A DNA stretch of 64,000 nt from Lachnoclostridium sp. An131 (lineage in GTDB: Bacteria > Bacillota > Clostridia > Lachnospirales > Lachnospiraceae). Below are positions 1-9,656 of this stretch, one piece after another. Numbering within the stretch: position 1 is the first letter of the stretch; the number at the start of each line of letters is the position of its first letter. Both the position numbers and the translations under genes were made by a program. Location: contig NZ_NFLI01000004.1 of the NCBI RefSeq assembly GCF_002160825.1, positions 124,001-188,000 of the forward strand, in the 5' to 3' direction. Under the pieces are notes generated by a model that saw only the letters and a list, made by a program, of their open reading frames with translations, ran no database searches and was not told the origin of the DNA.

Positions 1-343
1 CATCCTTCTTTGTCCGTATGGAGAAGGCCTGGATCAGCGGTTTATCCGTCAGCCTCCGGAGTCTTCTGATATAAGCCGCGTCCTCCTGACCGTGAAGCTG
101 AGCCACCCCCAGGGTTCCCTCCTCCAGCAGCTCTGCCACAAGCTCCGCCGGCGCATTGACAAATACCCCTGCAGAAATAATCTCTTTGCCGAGCTTTCCC
201 GCCAGCTCCCGAAGCTCCCTTCTGTCCACAGAACGCCGGCTTCCCGGCGCCTCCACCACAAAGCCTGCAAAATCCGGACCTGCCGCGTTTACTGCCTCGA
301 TATCCCGCAGGCTTCTGAGACCACAGATTTTAATTTTTGTCAT
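1..343 (-). CDS. trpF: phosphoribosylanthranilate isomerase, 5' part only
   Basis: Isomerises phosphoribosylanthranilate to CdRP, the third step from chorismate in tryptophan synthesis, in the cytoplasm. The first 114 codons are present; the rest runs off the left edge. The N-terminus MTKIKICGLRS holds the family KICGL motif with the catalytic Cys at residue 7, followed by DFAGFVV and GVFVNA strands of the TIM barrel. The start codon overlaps the stop of trpC by 4 bases (ATGA), implying translational coupling. It is the last visible gene of the trp operon; trpB and trpA are presumably beyond the edge. Confidence 0.93.
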   Translation of the reverse strand, partial: MTKIKICGLRSLRDIEAVNAAGPDFAGFVVEAPGSRRSVDRRELRELAGKLGKEIISAGVFVNAPAELVAELLEEGTLGVAQLHGQEDAAYIRRLRRLTDKPLIQAFSIRTKKD

Positions 344-1197
344 ACATCCCTCCCTGTAAGCGGCCCTCCATTCAGTTCTTCCAGGGCCCTTTTCCTGTCA
401 GAGCTTCTCATCAGGGTCTCTCCAATCAAGACCGCGTTTACTCCATTCTCAAGCAGAATCCGGACATCCTCCTGCCTCTGGATTCCGCTTTCCGAGACGA
501 ACAATACCTCCTTCGGCGCCAGGCCGCGAAGCCGGAGGCTGTTTCCCATGTCCACCTCAAAGGTCCGCAGATCCCGGTTATTGACGCCCATGATCCGGGT
601 TCCGGCCTTCAGGGCACGCTCTGCCTCCCGCTCATCGTGGGCTTCTGTCAGCGCGTCGAGCCCCAGCTCTTCTGCCAGCTCCCGGTACGCCTTAAGCTCC
701 GCGTCATCCAGAAGCGCGCAGATCAGAAGCACCGCAGCCGCTCCCTGGGCCTTCGCCTGGTACACCATATATTCGTCCACAGTAAAATCCTTTCGGAGAA
801 CGGGTATCTGAACCTTCTGTACAATCTCCCTCAGATACCTGTCCTCTCCTTGAAAATAATACGGCTCAGTCAGGCAGGAAACCGCCGCGGCCCCGGCTGC
901 CTCATACTCCCGTGCGATTTCCAGATACGGAAAATCAGGGGCGATAAGGCCTTTGGAGGGCGAAGCTTTTTTCACCTCACAGATATACGACATTCCCGGC
1001 GCGGCCAGAGCTTTCCGGAACGGAAAGCTCCTGTATCCGGACAGGCCTTTCTGATCCGCCCTGTCCTGGCCTCTTCTTTCCTGAAGCTCTGTCTCCTGAG
1101 CGTGTATCTGCGCCTTCAGCTCTGCAAGGGGAAGCCTCCGCTTTTCCTCTGCAATTCTTTCCCTGGTCCTTTCTGCAATCTCGTTCAAAATATTCAT
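340..1197 (-). CDS. trpC: indole-3-glycerol-phosphate synthase
   Basis: Converts CdRP to indole-3-glycerol phosphate. The 285-residue protein is slightly longer than usual (about 260). Visible motifs are CEVKKASPSKG with the substrate-binding Lys, VLRKDF with the catalytic Lys, GVNNRDL and SESGI, in the order expected for the barrel. An Arg/Gln-rich stretch near residues 35-55 (LQERRGQDRADQKG) looks like a local insertion. I chose the ATG at 1197 because AAAAGGAGGAAGCGC lies directly before it and MNILNEI is a normal family start; a longer open frame upstream overlaps trpD and has no such site. Coupled to trpF. Confidence 0.95.
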   Translation of the reverse strand: MNILNEIAERTRERIAEEKRRLPLAELKAQIHAQETELQERRGQDRADQKGLSGYRSFPFRKALAAPGMSYICEVKKASPSKGLIAPDFPYLEIAREYEAAGAAAVSCLTEPYYFQGEDRYLREIVQKVQIPVLRKDFTVDEYMVYQAKAQGAAAVLLICALLDDAELKAYRELAEELGLDALTEAHDEREAERALKAGTRIMGVNNRDLRTFEVDMGNSLRLRGLAPKEVLFVSESGIQRQEDVRILLENGVNAVLIGETLMRSSDRKRALEELNGGPLTGRDV

Positions 1198-1226
1198 GCG
1201 CTTCCTCCTTTTCCCAGGACCGCCCG

Positions 1227-2237
1227 TCACGCTGCGCTTTCCCTGATAAATTCCTCCAGCTTGGCAAGGGCCGCTCCGCTGTCGATAAGGCCTTCCGCCA
1301 TGCGGACGCCCTGCTCCATCGTTTCCGACTTTCCTGCGATATAGAGGGCCGCGCCAGCGTTCAGGCAGACCGCGCAGCGTTTTGCGCCCTTGTCGGCTCC
1401 ATTCAGGATCGCCCGCGTGATCGCCGCGTTTTCCTCCGGCAGTCCTCCCTGGAGCTCTCCCTTTTCGCATCGGGTATATCCAAACTGTTCCGGCGTCAGC
1501 TCGTAGGACTGGAACCATCCGTCCCGGATTTCACATACTGAGGTCGGCGCGCACATGGAAATCTCATCCAGCTTATCCTGCCCGTAGACCACCATGCCCC
1601 GCTTTACTCCCAGCTTCATCATGACCTGGGCCAGCGGCTCCACCAGCATATCGTCGAAGACACCCATCAGCTCCATGTTGGCTCCCGCCGGATTGCTTAA
1701 CGGCCCCAGGATATTGAATACCGTCCGGATTCCCAGCTCCCTGCGGATCGGCGCCACATACTTCATCGCGATGTGGTAATTCTGCGCAAACAGAAAGCAG
1801 AGATTGATTTTTCTCAGGAGCTCAGCGCTCTTTTCAGGAGGAATCGTAATCTTCACTCCCAGCGCCTCCAGCACGTCTGCCGCCCCGCACTTCGATGACG
1901 CGGCCCGGTTGCCGTGCTTCGCCACCGGGACGCCGCCCGCCGCGATTACCATGGAGGCAGTCGTGGAAATATTGAAGGAGTTCGATCCGTCTCCGCCTGT
2001 TCCCACGATCTCCAGCACATCCAGGTCGTGGAGCAGCTTCACACAGTGGGCCCGCATGCCTGCTGCCGACGCCGTGATCTCGTCGATCGTCTCTCCCTTC
2101 AGAGAGAGCGCCGTCAGGTAGGACGCCATCTGTACCGGCGACGCTTCCCCGCCCATGATTTCATTCATTACCGCTTCCGCCTCCTGATAGGTCAGATCCT
2201 TTTTCTCTGCCAGCTTTAAAATTGCCTCTTTAATCAT
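1227..2237 (-). CDS. trpD: anthranilate phosphoribosyltransferase
   Basis: Transfers phosphoribosyl from PRPP to anthranilate. The 336 residues match the family length. The PRPP-binding glycine loop [15 protein letters not shown] and the following [21 protein letters not shown] anthranilate/PRPP segment are intact. Its start lies 8 bases inside the end of trpG, so the two are probably coupled. The glutamine amidotransferase is a separate gene (trpG), so this is not the fused TrpGD form known from enterobacteria. Confidence 0.96.
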   Translation of the reverse strand: MIKEAILKLAEKKDLTYQEAEAVMNEIMGGEASPVQMASYLTALSLKGETIDEITASAAGMRAHCVKLLHDLDVLEIVGTGGDGSNSFNISTTASMVIAAGGVPVAKHGNRAASSKCGAADVLEALGVKITIPPEKSAELLRKINLCFLFAQNYHIAMKYVAPIRRELGIRTVFNILGPLSNPAGANMELMGVFDDMLVEPLAQVMMKLGVKRGMVVYGQDKLDEISMCAPTSVCEIRDGWFQSYELTPEQFGYTRCEKGELQGGLPEENAAITRAILNGADKGAKRCAVCLNAGAALYIAGKSETMEQGVRMAEGLIDSGAALAKLEEFIRESAA

Positions 2238-2808
2238 TTTTCACTGCCTCCATAAAATTTTTCATTATTGCTTTTCCGTCCGGCGTCATCACCGATTCCG
2301 GATGGAACTGCACGCCGAATACAGGATATGCCGTATGCTCCACTGCCATGACCTCCCCGTCCTCCGACCAGGCCGTTACCCGCAGCTCCTTCGGGAGAGT
2401 ATCCGGATCTGCCGCCAGCGAATGATAGCGGGCCGCCGGAAACGGGGAGGAGATTCCCCGGAAAAGCCGGCTTTCCTTTTCCGGATATACAAGCCTCTGT
2501 TTCCCGTGCATCAGCTCCTTCGCATAGGATACCGTTCCGCCAAAGGCCTCACAAATGGCCTGATGGCCCAGGCAGACGCCCAGGATCGGGATCCTCCCCG
2601 CAAAGCGGCGGACAGCCGGTATGCAGACGCCTGCGTGCTCCGGCCTGCCTGGGCCCGGCGAGAGAAGCAGAGCCTCCGGCTTCATGCTTTCGATTTCCTC
2701 CGGCGTGCAGGCGTCATTTCTTATCACCCGGATATCCGGCTCCAGAGAGCCTGCAAGCTGATACAGGTTATAGGAAAAGCTGTCGTAGTTGTCAATCAAA
2801 AGTATCAT
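2230..2808 (-). CDS. trpG: anthranilate synthase component II (glutamine amidotransferase)
   Basis: Supplies ammonia from glutamine to TrpE. The 192-residue class I amidotransferase has the nucleophile motif GVCLGHQAI and the C-terminal FGVQFHPES with the catalytic His and Glu. It overlaps trpE by 4 bases (ATGA) and trpD by 8. In some Firmicutes one such subunit serves both anthranilate and PABA synthesis; its place inside the trp operon argues for tryptophan as the main role, but dual use cannot be excluded from sequence. Confidence 0.95.
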   Translation of the reverse strand: MILLIDNYDSFSYNLYQLAGSLEPDIRVIRNDACTPEEIESMKPEALLLSPGPGRPEHAGVCIPAVRRFAGRIPILGVCLGHQAICEAFGGTVSYAKELMHGKQRLVYPEKESRLFRGISSPFPAARYHSLAADPDTLPKELRVTAWSEDGEVMAVEHTAYPVFGVQFHPESVMTPDGKAIMKNFMEAVKND

Positions 2809-4343
2809 ATGAGTCCCTCCTGTGCCTGTTCGATCGCATTTACCACGGCCCTGGCCTTATTGCAGCATTCCTCGAACTCCTTTTCCGGATCGCTGTCCGC
2901 AACGATCCCCGCGCCGGAACGGATGCAGATTTCTCCGTTTTTCCGGTAGACCAGGCGGATCGCGATGCAGGTATCCAGGTTCCCGGCAAAATCCAGGTAG
3001 CCGACGGCCCCTCCGTAGACGCCTCTCGGGGAATGCTCCAGCTCCTCGATAATCTGGCAGGCCCGGAATTTCGGCGCTCCGGAAAGGGTTCCTGCCGGGA
3101 GCACAGCGTCCACTGCGCCTACCGCGTCCTTATCCTCCCTGATCTGCCCGCTCACGGTGGAGCCCAGATGCATTACATGAGAATATTTCTCCACGCTCAG
3201 ATAGCTTTCCACCTTCACCGATCCGGTTCTGCTTATTTTCCCGAGGTCATTGCGTCCCAAATCCACCAGCATATTGTGCTCTGCCAGTTCTTTTTCGTCC
3301 TGCAGAAGCTCCTGCTCCAGCCGCCGGTCTTCCTCTCTGGTCCTGCCCCTCGGCCTGGTTCCCGCCAGCGGGAAGGTACGCAAGGTCTGTCCCTCCAGCT
3401 TCACCAGCGTCTCGGGCGAAGCGCCCGCAATCTCAATATCGTCACTGGAAAAATAAAACATATAGGGCGAGGGGTTGCTGGCTCTTAAAGCCCGGTAGGT
3501 ATCGAAAAGGCTCCCATCCGCCTTCGCCCGCATGGGATTCGAGAGCACGGCCTGGAAAATGTCTCCCTCGCGGATGTATTCCCTGGCCCGTTCTACCATG
3601 CGCCCGTATTCCTCCTTTGGAAACGCCGGCTTCAGCTCCGACTGAAGCCTGAGAGGCGGGAACTCCTTCCGCTCCCCGTTCCGTATCAGGTCCGCGAGCC
3701 GTTCCAGCCTGCGGCCGGCCTCCTCATATGCCGCTCTCAGGCTGTCCGGGGCTTCCTGGGGCTTCGGCTCTGTCCTTTCTGATGTCCCTGTTTTCACGCC
3801 TGCTGTCAGATATATCTTCTGGCGGTAGTGATCAAACGCTATCACCTCATCAAACAGCATCAGATCCATGTCCCGGAAATCCTGCCTGCCCCCGCTCTCC
3901 AGCTTCAGCTTCGGCTCGCTGTATTTGATATAGTCATAGGAAAAGTACCCGACCAGCCCGCCGGTAAAGGGCGGCAGTCCTTCCACAGCCGGACTTTTGT
4001 ATTCCCGGAGAATTTCCCGGAGCGCTTCCCCGGGATGCGCTGTCCGGCGCATTTCTATCTCCTCTGTCCCGTCCGGCCCCGGCTTCCGGATGTGGAGCTC
4101 GTGGTCCGTCAGATTCAGCTCCAGGGCCGGATTACAGCCCAGAAAGGAGTACCGTCCCCAGACCTCGGTCTGGCTGGCGCTCTCCAGCAGGTAGCAGTGG
4201 CGGCTGGCTCCCCTTAAGGTACGGAGCACCTCCACCGGGGTGTACCGGTCCGCGTAGAGCTCCATCCACACCGGGATCCGCCTGTATTTTCCTGATGACG
4301 CTGTTTTTCTGACCTCTTCAAATGTGGGATGCAGTTGTATCAT
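2805..4343 (-). CDS. trpE: anthranilate synthase component I
   Basis: Makes anthranilate from chorismate with TrpG. The 512 residues carry the N-terminal LLESA segment of the tryptophan feedback site ([20 protein letters not shown], about residues 49-68), which separates it from the PABA synthase PabB, and the C-terminal chorismate-binding core with [10 protein letters not shown] and [15 protein letters not shown]. First gene of the operon, directly behind the T-box leader. A good ribosome binding site (AAAAAGGAGGAACGG) precedes the ATG. Both allosteric and transcriptional feedback by tryptophan are therefore expected. Confidence 0.96.
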   Translation of the reverse strand: MIQLHPTFEEVRKTASSGKYRRIPVWMELYADRYTPVEVLRTLRGASRHCYLLESASQTEVWGRYSFLGCNPALELNLTDHELHIRKPGPDGTEEIEMRRTAHPGEALREILREYKSPAVEGLPPFTGGLVGYFSYDYIKYSEPKLKLESGGRQDFRDMDLMLFDEVIAFDHYRQKIYLTAGVKTGTSERTEPKPQEAPDSLRAAYEEAGRRLERLADLIRNGERKEFPPLRLQSELKPAFPKEEYGRMVERAREYIREGDIFQAVLSNPMRAKADGSLFDTYRALRASNPSPYMFYFSSDDIEIAGASPETLVKLEGQTLRTFPLAGTRPRGRTREEDRRLEQELLQDEKELAEHNMLVDLGRNDLGKISRTGSVKVESYLSVEKYSHVMHLGSTVSGQIREDKDAVGAVDAVLPAGTLSGAPKFRACQIIEELEHSPRGVYGGAVGYLDFAGNLDTCIAIRLVYRKNGEICIRSGAGIVADSDPEKEFEECCNKARAVVNAIEQAQEGLI

Positions 4344-4410
4344 GATCCGTTCCTCCTTTTTCCAAGCTGTATAGGCAGATTCCGCTCCGGCTCGCTCACG
4401 GGCTTATATG

Positions 4411-4760
4411 CAAAAAACGCCCGTCCTGACAGATAGATCTCTATCTGTCAAGGACGAGCGTATGATTCACCCGCGGTGCCACCTTGATTCACGGCATGAC
4501 CCGTGCGCTTAGCGGAATACCTTCATATTCCCGGCAACTGACGTATGCCCCACGTCGCAGAATACTCGGCTTATGACATCGCGCCCTGTACAGCATGTAC
4601 TCCGCTCTCTGTCATTTTGTCTCCAGCCTTTGGCTGCGCCCTCAGCGGTCCATTTGACAATCTGCATCTCGATCCGGCTTCCACCTGACCCGGACTCTCT
4701 GTACGCGCATAACTGCCGTTACTTCCGCTTCATCGGTTTAACTGTTTACCATGTTAAATT
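4411..4760 (-). promoter_or_regulatory. T-box riboswitch, tryptophan specifier (trpE leader)
   Basis: Leader of trpEGDCF. Read on the minus strand it has an AGAGAG element, a stem I with the candidate specifier TGG (4650-4652, in context AAATGGACC), the conserved T-box AAGGTGGCACCGCGG (4471-4485) and an intrinsic terminator with a roughly 20 bp stem (4418-4460) ending in a T-run at 4412-4417. Known mechanism: uncharged tRNA pairs with the specifier and the T-box and stabilises the antiterminator. TGG is the Trp codon and fits the operon. Confidence 0.93.
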
Positions 4761-4766
4761 TTCTAT

Positions 4767-4795
4767 AAATTATCACAATTCTTATTTGTTGTCAA
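4767..4795 (-). promoter_or_regulatory. sigma-A promoter of the trp leader
   Basis: TTGACA (4790-4795) and TAATTT (4767-4772) are separated by 17 bases, just upstream of the T-box leader. Confidence 0.75.
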
Positions 4796-4816
4796 GAAAA
4801 ATTTTATCGTTTTTTC

Positions 4817-6886
4817 TTACTGATAGTCCTTCCACACGGCCTCTTCGCTCTTGTAATTCAGCACTGCTGCGGAATACGGCGGCATAAAGATCTCAATCTC
4901 GCCGTTCAGAACCAGATAATATGCCTTTTCCAGCGTAAACCCGTCCTCCACGGACATGATCTGCCGGTTCATCAGCACGCCGTCCGGCGTCTCCAGGCGC
5001 CAGACCGGAAGCTCCAGCCTGCGGCCTTCTTCCGTATTGTTCAGCACTGTGACCACATAGTTTCCCTCCAGAAATCTTCCAAAGGAGATACAGCCTCCAT
5101 CTGCAAACAGCCATACGCTGCAGCCCCGGCGGCAGGCCGGATTTTCCTTCCGGATCCGAATCAGCTCCTTGTGAAAGCGGATCAGCTCCCTGTCCTCATG
5201 ACCCCAGGGATAGGTCCTGCGGCTGTCCGGGTCCGTAAATCCGCAGACGCCGGCTTCATCTCCGTAATAGATCGTAGGAGCTCCGTGCCAGGTCAGCATA
5301 AAGGTAACCGCCTCACGGAATACAGCCTTTGAAACGCCCTCCTCAGCCGCCCTGCTGCCCAGCTCTCCCACACGGCCCACCATATGGTTGGTCCTGGTCA
5401 GAAAACGGGAATGGTCATGGTTGGAAAGCTGGTTCATCGCTACCTGATAGGACTGTCCGTAAAAGGCCGGCGTCTTATCCTGCAGAAGCCTCAGGAAAAA
5501 GTCCGCGTTGTTCATAAGCTCCGGATGGTAGGCGTCGCTGTGCTTCTCCATACCCGTCAGATACCAGGTAACCGGCTCCATAAAGGTATCGTAATTCATC
5601 ACGGAATCCCACTCGTCGCCCTGCAGCCAGGCTGAAGCGTCCCCGTAATGCTCTGCGAAAATCACCGCGTCCGGGTTCGCCTCCTTCACATTTTTCCGGA
5701 AATCCTTCCAGAATTTGTGATTGAATTCCTCGGACCAGCCCAAGTCCGCCGCCACGTCAAGCCTCCAGCCGTCCACATTGTACGGCGGAGACACCCATTT
5801 CCGCGCGATTCCCATGATATAGTCATACAGCTCCTGTGAAGTCTCATAGCTGAGCTTGGGCAGCGTATCATGTCCCCACCAGCCGTCGTAATATTTGTTG
5901 TACGGCCAGTCGTGCTTGTTGTTAAATTTAAAAAACTTCCTGTATGGACTGTCCGCAGAGATATAAGCGCCCTTCTCGTAGTCACTGTCGCCCTCATACA
6001 GACGTTCCCGGTCAAGCCATTTATTAAAGGAGCCGCAATGGTTAAATACGCCGTCCAGAAGCACGCGCATGCCTCTTTTGTGCACCTCTTCCACAAAATG
6101 AATAAAAAATTCATTGCTGGCCTCCAGGTTCTCCTTACAGACCACACGCTTGATGTACTTGGTAGCCTTTGTGTTGTCCAGCTCTCCCGGAGGCAGAAGC
6201 TCTCCGCCGTCATGCTTGATTACCGTAAAATGCGGATCGATATAGTCGTAATCCTGCGTGTCATACTTATGATTCGAAGGCGATACGAAGATCGGATTCA
6301 TATAAATGACCTCGATCCCCAGATCCTGAAGGTAATCCAGCTTATCCAGAATTCCCTGAAGATCGCCGCCGTAAAAATACCGGACGTCCATAGGCTTCGG
6401 GTATTCCTCCCAATTTTCCACACGCTGTACCTGCTCTCCGATATAGCTGTACTCCCCGGTCAGCACATCATTGGACGGATCCCCGTTGCAGAAGCGGTCC
6501 ACATAGATCTGGTACATCACCGCTCCCTTCGCCCACTCCGGCGTGGAAAAGCCCGGAACGATGCCGAAGGCATAGCAGCTCTGCAGATCGTCCGTCACGT
6601 TCTGCTTGTTATAGAAAAGCCTTTCATCACCGGAACGGACCTCAAAAAAGTACGGAACCAGCTCCGTTCCCACATCTATCTGTGTTTCATAATAATCAAA
6701 ATATCCGCTTGAAGAAACCTTTTCCATGGGCCAGCGCGCTTCCCCGCTGATCACATATACATTATCGACATTGTCTTTTCCTGTGCGGAATCTTAAGGTC
6801 ACCTGATCTCCCGGCTTTGCCTCAAGCGGTATCCGGTAAACGCCGGATTCATCCGCATAGAGCGCCTGCTGATTAATTTTTCCCAT
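4817..6886 (-). CDS. GH13 alpha-glycosidase (neopullulanase/cyclomaltodextrinase type)
   Basis: Hydrolyses alpha-glucosidic bonds of short malto-oligosaccharides, cyclodextrins or pullulan fragments; no signal peptide is seen, so it is probably cytoplasmic. Of 689 residues, about the first 105 resemble the N-terminal beta domain of the neopullulanase group, then the barrel starts at YQIYVDRFCNGD. GH13 conserved regions are DGVFNH (278-283), GWRLD with nucleophile Asp377, the acid/base Glu412 in IFAEHYGD, and NHD with Asp491. Substrate specificity within GH13 cannot be read from these motifs. Single gene with its own regulated-looking upstream region; glgP elsewhere in the window belongs to the same glucan metabolism. 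Confidence 0.88.
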   Translation of the reverse strand: MGKINQQALYADESGVYRIPLEAKPGDQVTLRFRTGKDNVDNVYVISGEARWPMEKVSSSGYFDYYETQIDVGTELVPYFFEVRSGDERLFYNKQNVTDDLQSCYAFGIVPGFSTPEWAKGAVMYQIYVDRFCNGDPSNDVLTGEYSYIGEQVQRVENWEEYPKPMDVRYFYGGDLQGILDKLDYLQDLGIEVIYMNPIFVSPSNHKYDTQDYDYIDPHFTVIKHDGGELLPPGELDNTKATKYIKRVVCKENLEASNEFFIHFVEEVHKRGMRVLLDGVFNHCGSFNKWLDRERLYEGDSDYEKGAYISADSPYRKFFKFNNKHDWPYNKYYDGWWGHDTLPKLSYETSQELYDYIMGIARKWVSPPYNVDGWRLDVAADLGWSEEFNHKFWKDFRKNVKEANPDAVIFAEHYGDASAWLQGDEWDSVMNYDTFMEPVTWYLTGMEKHSDAYHPELMNNADFFLRLLQDKTPAFYGQSYQVAMNQLSNHDHSRFLTRTNHMVGRVGELGSRAAEEGVSKAVFREAVTFMLTWHGAPTIYYGDEAGVCGFTDPDSRRTYPWGHEDRELIRFHKELIRIRKENPACRRGCSVWLFADGGCISFGRFLEGNYVVTVLNNTEEGRRLELPVWRLETPDGVLMNRQIMSVEDGFTLEKAYYLVLNGEIEIFMPPYSAAVLNYKSEEAVWKDYQ

Positions 6887-7030
6887 ATATTCACTCTTTC
6901 TATCGTTCTCCCCTATGTTCTATTCTATACTACCTAACTATCAATTACAACCATTTTCAGAGAAAGCGTACAGGACGTGCCTGCCTTTCCATCTGGCATT
7001 CACCGAGCCTGCACGCTTTTTGTACAAAGT

Positions 7031-7058
7031 GAAACAGACAGCTTACGCTGTCTGTTTC
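7031..7058. repeat. perfect 12 bp stem-loop in the ftsH-GH13 intergenic region
   Basis: GAAACAGACAGC, four bases of loop, then the exact reverse complement. There is no strong T-run on either side, so it is a poor terminator. It would fold in the leader RNA of the GH13 gene if transcription starts at the promoter near 7131. Confidence 0.6.
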
Positions 7059-7130
7059 AGGAGAAGGTATTTCTTTTACTTATGGGGTGTAGCAAAAACT
7101 ATATAATGTATTGGGGGTTTTACGAGTATT

Positions 7131-7204
7131 ATTATAGCATAGTTCCGGAATAAGTGTGCACAAAGTTCACAAAAAAAGCAACTTGTTTTTGTGAATAATT
7201 CACA
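7131..7204 (-). promoter_or_regulatory. extended -10 promoter with two operator-like inverted repeats upstream of the GH13 gene
   Basis: On the minus strand TGCTATAAT (TATAAT at 7131-7136) forms an extended -10 without a good -35. At the -35 position lies an imperfect 17 bp inverted repeat (7155-7171), and 18 bases further upstream a perfect 15 bp palindrome TGTGAATAATTCACA (7190-7204). The half sites TGTGAAT, TGTGAAC and TGTGCAC are alike, suggesting one dimeric regulator. The regulator is not identified. The rest of 6887-7269 contains no gene; a second possible promoter (TTGTAA, 17 bases, TAGAAT) lies close to the start codon. Confidence 0.5.
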
Positions 7205-7269
7205 TACCATTTCCGGCATTATGACGAAATATACAAAAATCCGGCTGCAGGAACGGTAAAAACCGGTTG

Positions 7270-9102
7270 TCAGGCCATTTCCGGCGCATTTCCATTCTCT
7301 TCAAACAGCGCCTCAAACTCTTCCCGGGAAATCTTTTCCTTCTCCAGGAGCAGCTCTGCCGCCGCATCCAGCACCTTCCGGTTTTCCAGAATAATCTTTT
7401 TCGCCTTCTCGTAGCACTCGTCCACGATCCGCTTAATCTCAGCGTCGATCTTGCCGGCTACATCCTCCCCGTAGCCCTTGGTGTGTCCAAAATCACGCCC
7501 GATAAATACTTCCTCGTCAGAATCATAGCTGACAAGGCCAAGCTCATCGGACATGCCGTATTTCGTCACCATGGCGCGGGCCACGCGGGTCGCCTGCTTG
7601 ATATCCTGGGACGCCCCTGTCGTAATATCGTCAAAGACCAGCTCCTCCGCAATGCGGCCGCCCAGGGAAACCTCGATATCCTGAAGCATCCGGCCCTTTG
7701 TATTAAACATCTCGTCCTTCTCAGGAAGCGGCATCGTATAGCCCGCGGCGCCGATGCCCGTAGGGATAATGGATACGCTGTAGACCGGTCCCACGTCCGG
7801 CAGCACATGGAACAGAATCGCATGCCCTGCCTCATGATAAGCGGTAATCCGCTTCTCCTTCTCGGATACCACGCGGCTCTTCTTCTCTGCTCCGATTCCC
7901 ACCTTGACAAAGGATTTGCGGATATCCTCCTGAACGATATAAGGCCGGTCGTCCTTTGCCGCAAAGATCGCGGCTTCATTCAAAAGGTTTTCCAGATCAG
8001 CTCCAGTCATCCCGGCAGTCGTCTGGGCGATCTGCTTCAGATCCACGTCCTCAGACAGCGGCTTATTCTTTGCGTGTACCTGAAGAATCTCCTCTCTTCC
8101 ACGCACATCCGGCCGGCCCACCACAATTTTTCTGTCGAAACGGCCGGGCCGCAGAATAGCCGGGTCAAGAATGTCTACCCGGTTCGTAGCTGCCATCACA
8201 ATGATTCCTTCATTTACGCCGAATCCGTCCATCTCTACCAGAAGCTGGTTCAGCGTCTGCTCTCTCTCGTCATGGCCGCCGCCCATGCCGCTGCCGCGGC
8301 GTCTCGCCACCGCGTCGATCTCATCGATAAACACAATACAGGGATGGTTTCTCTTCGCGTCTGCGAACAGATCCCGGACGCGGGACGCGCCCACGCCGAC
8401 AAACATTTCCACAAAATCAGAACCTGAAATGCTGAAGAACGGCACTCCCGCTTCTCCTGCCACTGCCTTTGCAAGCAGCGTCTTACCTGTTCCCGGAGGC
8501 CCCTCCAGAAGCACTCCCTTCGGAATACGCGCGCCTACGCGTACGTATTTCTCCGGAAGCTTCAGGAAATCTACAATCTCCTTGAGCTCCTCTTTTTCCT
8601 CCTGAAGACCTGCCACATCCTTAAACGTCGTGTGAATCTGCTCCTGGGTTGTCATCCTGGCGCGGCTTCTTCCGAAATCCATCATCTTTCCGCCGCTGCC
8701 GCCGTTCTGCCGGTTCAGAAAGATCATCATAACCGCCACTACGGCTACCGACACAAGCAGGGATATTCCCACAGAGCCAAACAGACTCTCCCCCCTTACC
8801 TGCGTGAACGATACGACTGCCCCGCTCTGCTGAAGCAGCTCTCTGGCTTCCACAGTATCCGGCACATTTATCTGGCGCTCCGCTCCATCCTTCATGGTCA
8901 GGCGGACCGTTCCTGTAGGCACAGCCTCAGACTGCTGAATCACCGCGCTTACGACCTGCCCATTCTCCACGTCTGTCTCAAACTGATCATAGGTATACAC
9001 ATTGCCCATATCCATGTTTGCAATCCACCGTGCAAAAAACAGAAGCGCAATCATCAAAAGAAGCATGGACAGTCCTGATACCCGAAATTGTCTGCTGTTC
9101 AA
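7270..9102 (-). CDS. ftsH: ATP-dependent zinc metalloprotease FtsH
   Basis: Membrane-anchored AAA+ protease that degrades misfolded membrane and regulatory proteins. The 610 residues show TM1 at about 11-30, an extracytoplasmic domain of about 75 residues, TM2 at about 110-130, Walker A GPPGTGKT (201-208), Walker [12 protein letters not shown] (about 255-265), the second region of homology with its arginine fingers ([18 protein letters not shown]), and the zinc-binding HEAGH (423-427). All catalytic parts are intact. It follows hpt by 26 bases, as in most Firmicutes. Confidence 0.97.
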   Translation of the reverse strand: MNSRQFRVSGLSMLLLMIALLFFARWIANMDMGNVYTYDQFETDVENGQVVSAVIQQSEAVPTGTVRLTMKDGAERQINVPDTVEARELLQQSGAVVSFTQVRGESLFGSVGISLLVSVAVVAVMMIFLNRQNGGSGGKMMDFGRSRARMTTQEQIHTTFKDVAGLQEEKEELKEIVDFLKLPEKYVRVGARIPKGVLLEGPPGTGKTLLAKAVAGEAGVPFFSISGSDFVEMFVGVGASRVRDLFADAKRNHPCIVFIDEIDAVARRRGSGMGGGHDEREQTLNQLLVEMDGFGVNEGIIVMAATNRVDILDPAILRPGRFDRKIVVGRPDVRGREEILQVHAKNKPLSEDVDLKQIAQTTAGMTGADLENLLNEAAIFAAKDDRPYIVQEDIRKSFVKVGIGAEKKSRVVSEKEKRITAYHEAGHAILFHVLPDVGPVYSVSIIPTGIGAAGYTMPLPEKDEMFNTKGRMLQDIEVSLGGRIAEELVFDDITTGASQDIKQATRVARAMVTKYGMSDELGLVSYDSDEEVFIGRDFGHTKGYGEDVAGKIDAEIKRIVDECYEKAKKIILENRKVLDAAAELLLEKEKISREEFEALFEENGNAPEMA

Positions 9103-9128
9103 ATCCTTTCCTCCGTTACCCTTTCTCT

Positions 9129-9656
9129 CTAATCCACAAATTCTATCACACCGATATAGGGAAGATTCCGGTACTTCTGATCGTAATCCAGTCCGTATCC
9201 CACCACGAACTCATCCGGAATCTGGAAGCCGGTGAACTCCACATCCACATCCACGACTCTCCGGGAAGGCTTATCCAGAAGCGTACAGAGTGTCATAGTT
9301 TTGGGACTTCTCTGCGCCAGCAGCTTTACCAGATGATTCAGCGTTCTTCCGGAATCAATAATATCCTCCACGATAATGACATTCTTGCCCTGAAGCGGCT
9401 CGTCCAGGTCCTTGCTCAGGCGCACCACTCCGCTGGATTTGGTCTCTGCGCCGTAGCTCGATACCTGCATGAAATCTATGGTCACGGGAACTGTAATCCT
9501 CTTTGCCAGCTCGCAGACAAAGAACACGCTTCCCTTTAAAATACAGATCAGATGAACTGCTTCCCCCTCAAATTTCTCACTGATTTTCCTGCCCAGCTCT
9601 CTGATTTTGGCGTCTACCTCTTCCTCCGAAATCATCACTCTGATTTTCTCAGCCAT
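9129..9656 (-). CDS. hpt: hypoxanthine phosphoribosyltransferase
   Basis: Purine salvage: joins hypoxanthine or guanine to PRPP. The PRPP loop VIIVEDIIDSGRTL and the C-terminal GYGLDYDQKYRNLPYIG are typical of the 175-180 residue bacterial enzyme. I use the ATG at 9656 because GGAGGAG lies at a normal distance before it; an in-frame ATG 15 bases upstream would begin inside that ribosome binding site. The gene overlaps the end of tilS by 8 bases. Confidence 0.95.
   Translation of the reverse strand: MAEKIRVMISEEEVDAKIRELGRKISEKFEGEAVHLICILKGSVFFVCELAKRITVPVTIDFMQVSSYGAETKSSGVVRLSKDLDEPLQGKNVIIVEDIIDSGRTLNHLVKLLAQRSPKTMTLCTLLDKPSRRVVDVDVEFTGFQIPDEFVVGYGLDYDQKYRNLPYIGVIEFVD

Noticed and set aside
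92-4217. Long plus-strand open frames opposite the trp genes
   Set aside because: They mirror GC-rich minus-strand genes, lack ribosome binding sites and encode low-complexity Arg/Ser/Pro-rich sequences.
7031-7058. Perfect 12 bp hairpin as the ftsH terminator
   Set aside because: It lies more than 200 bases after ftsH, has no T-run on the minus strand and falls downstream of the GH13 promoter, so a leader structure is as likely.
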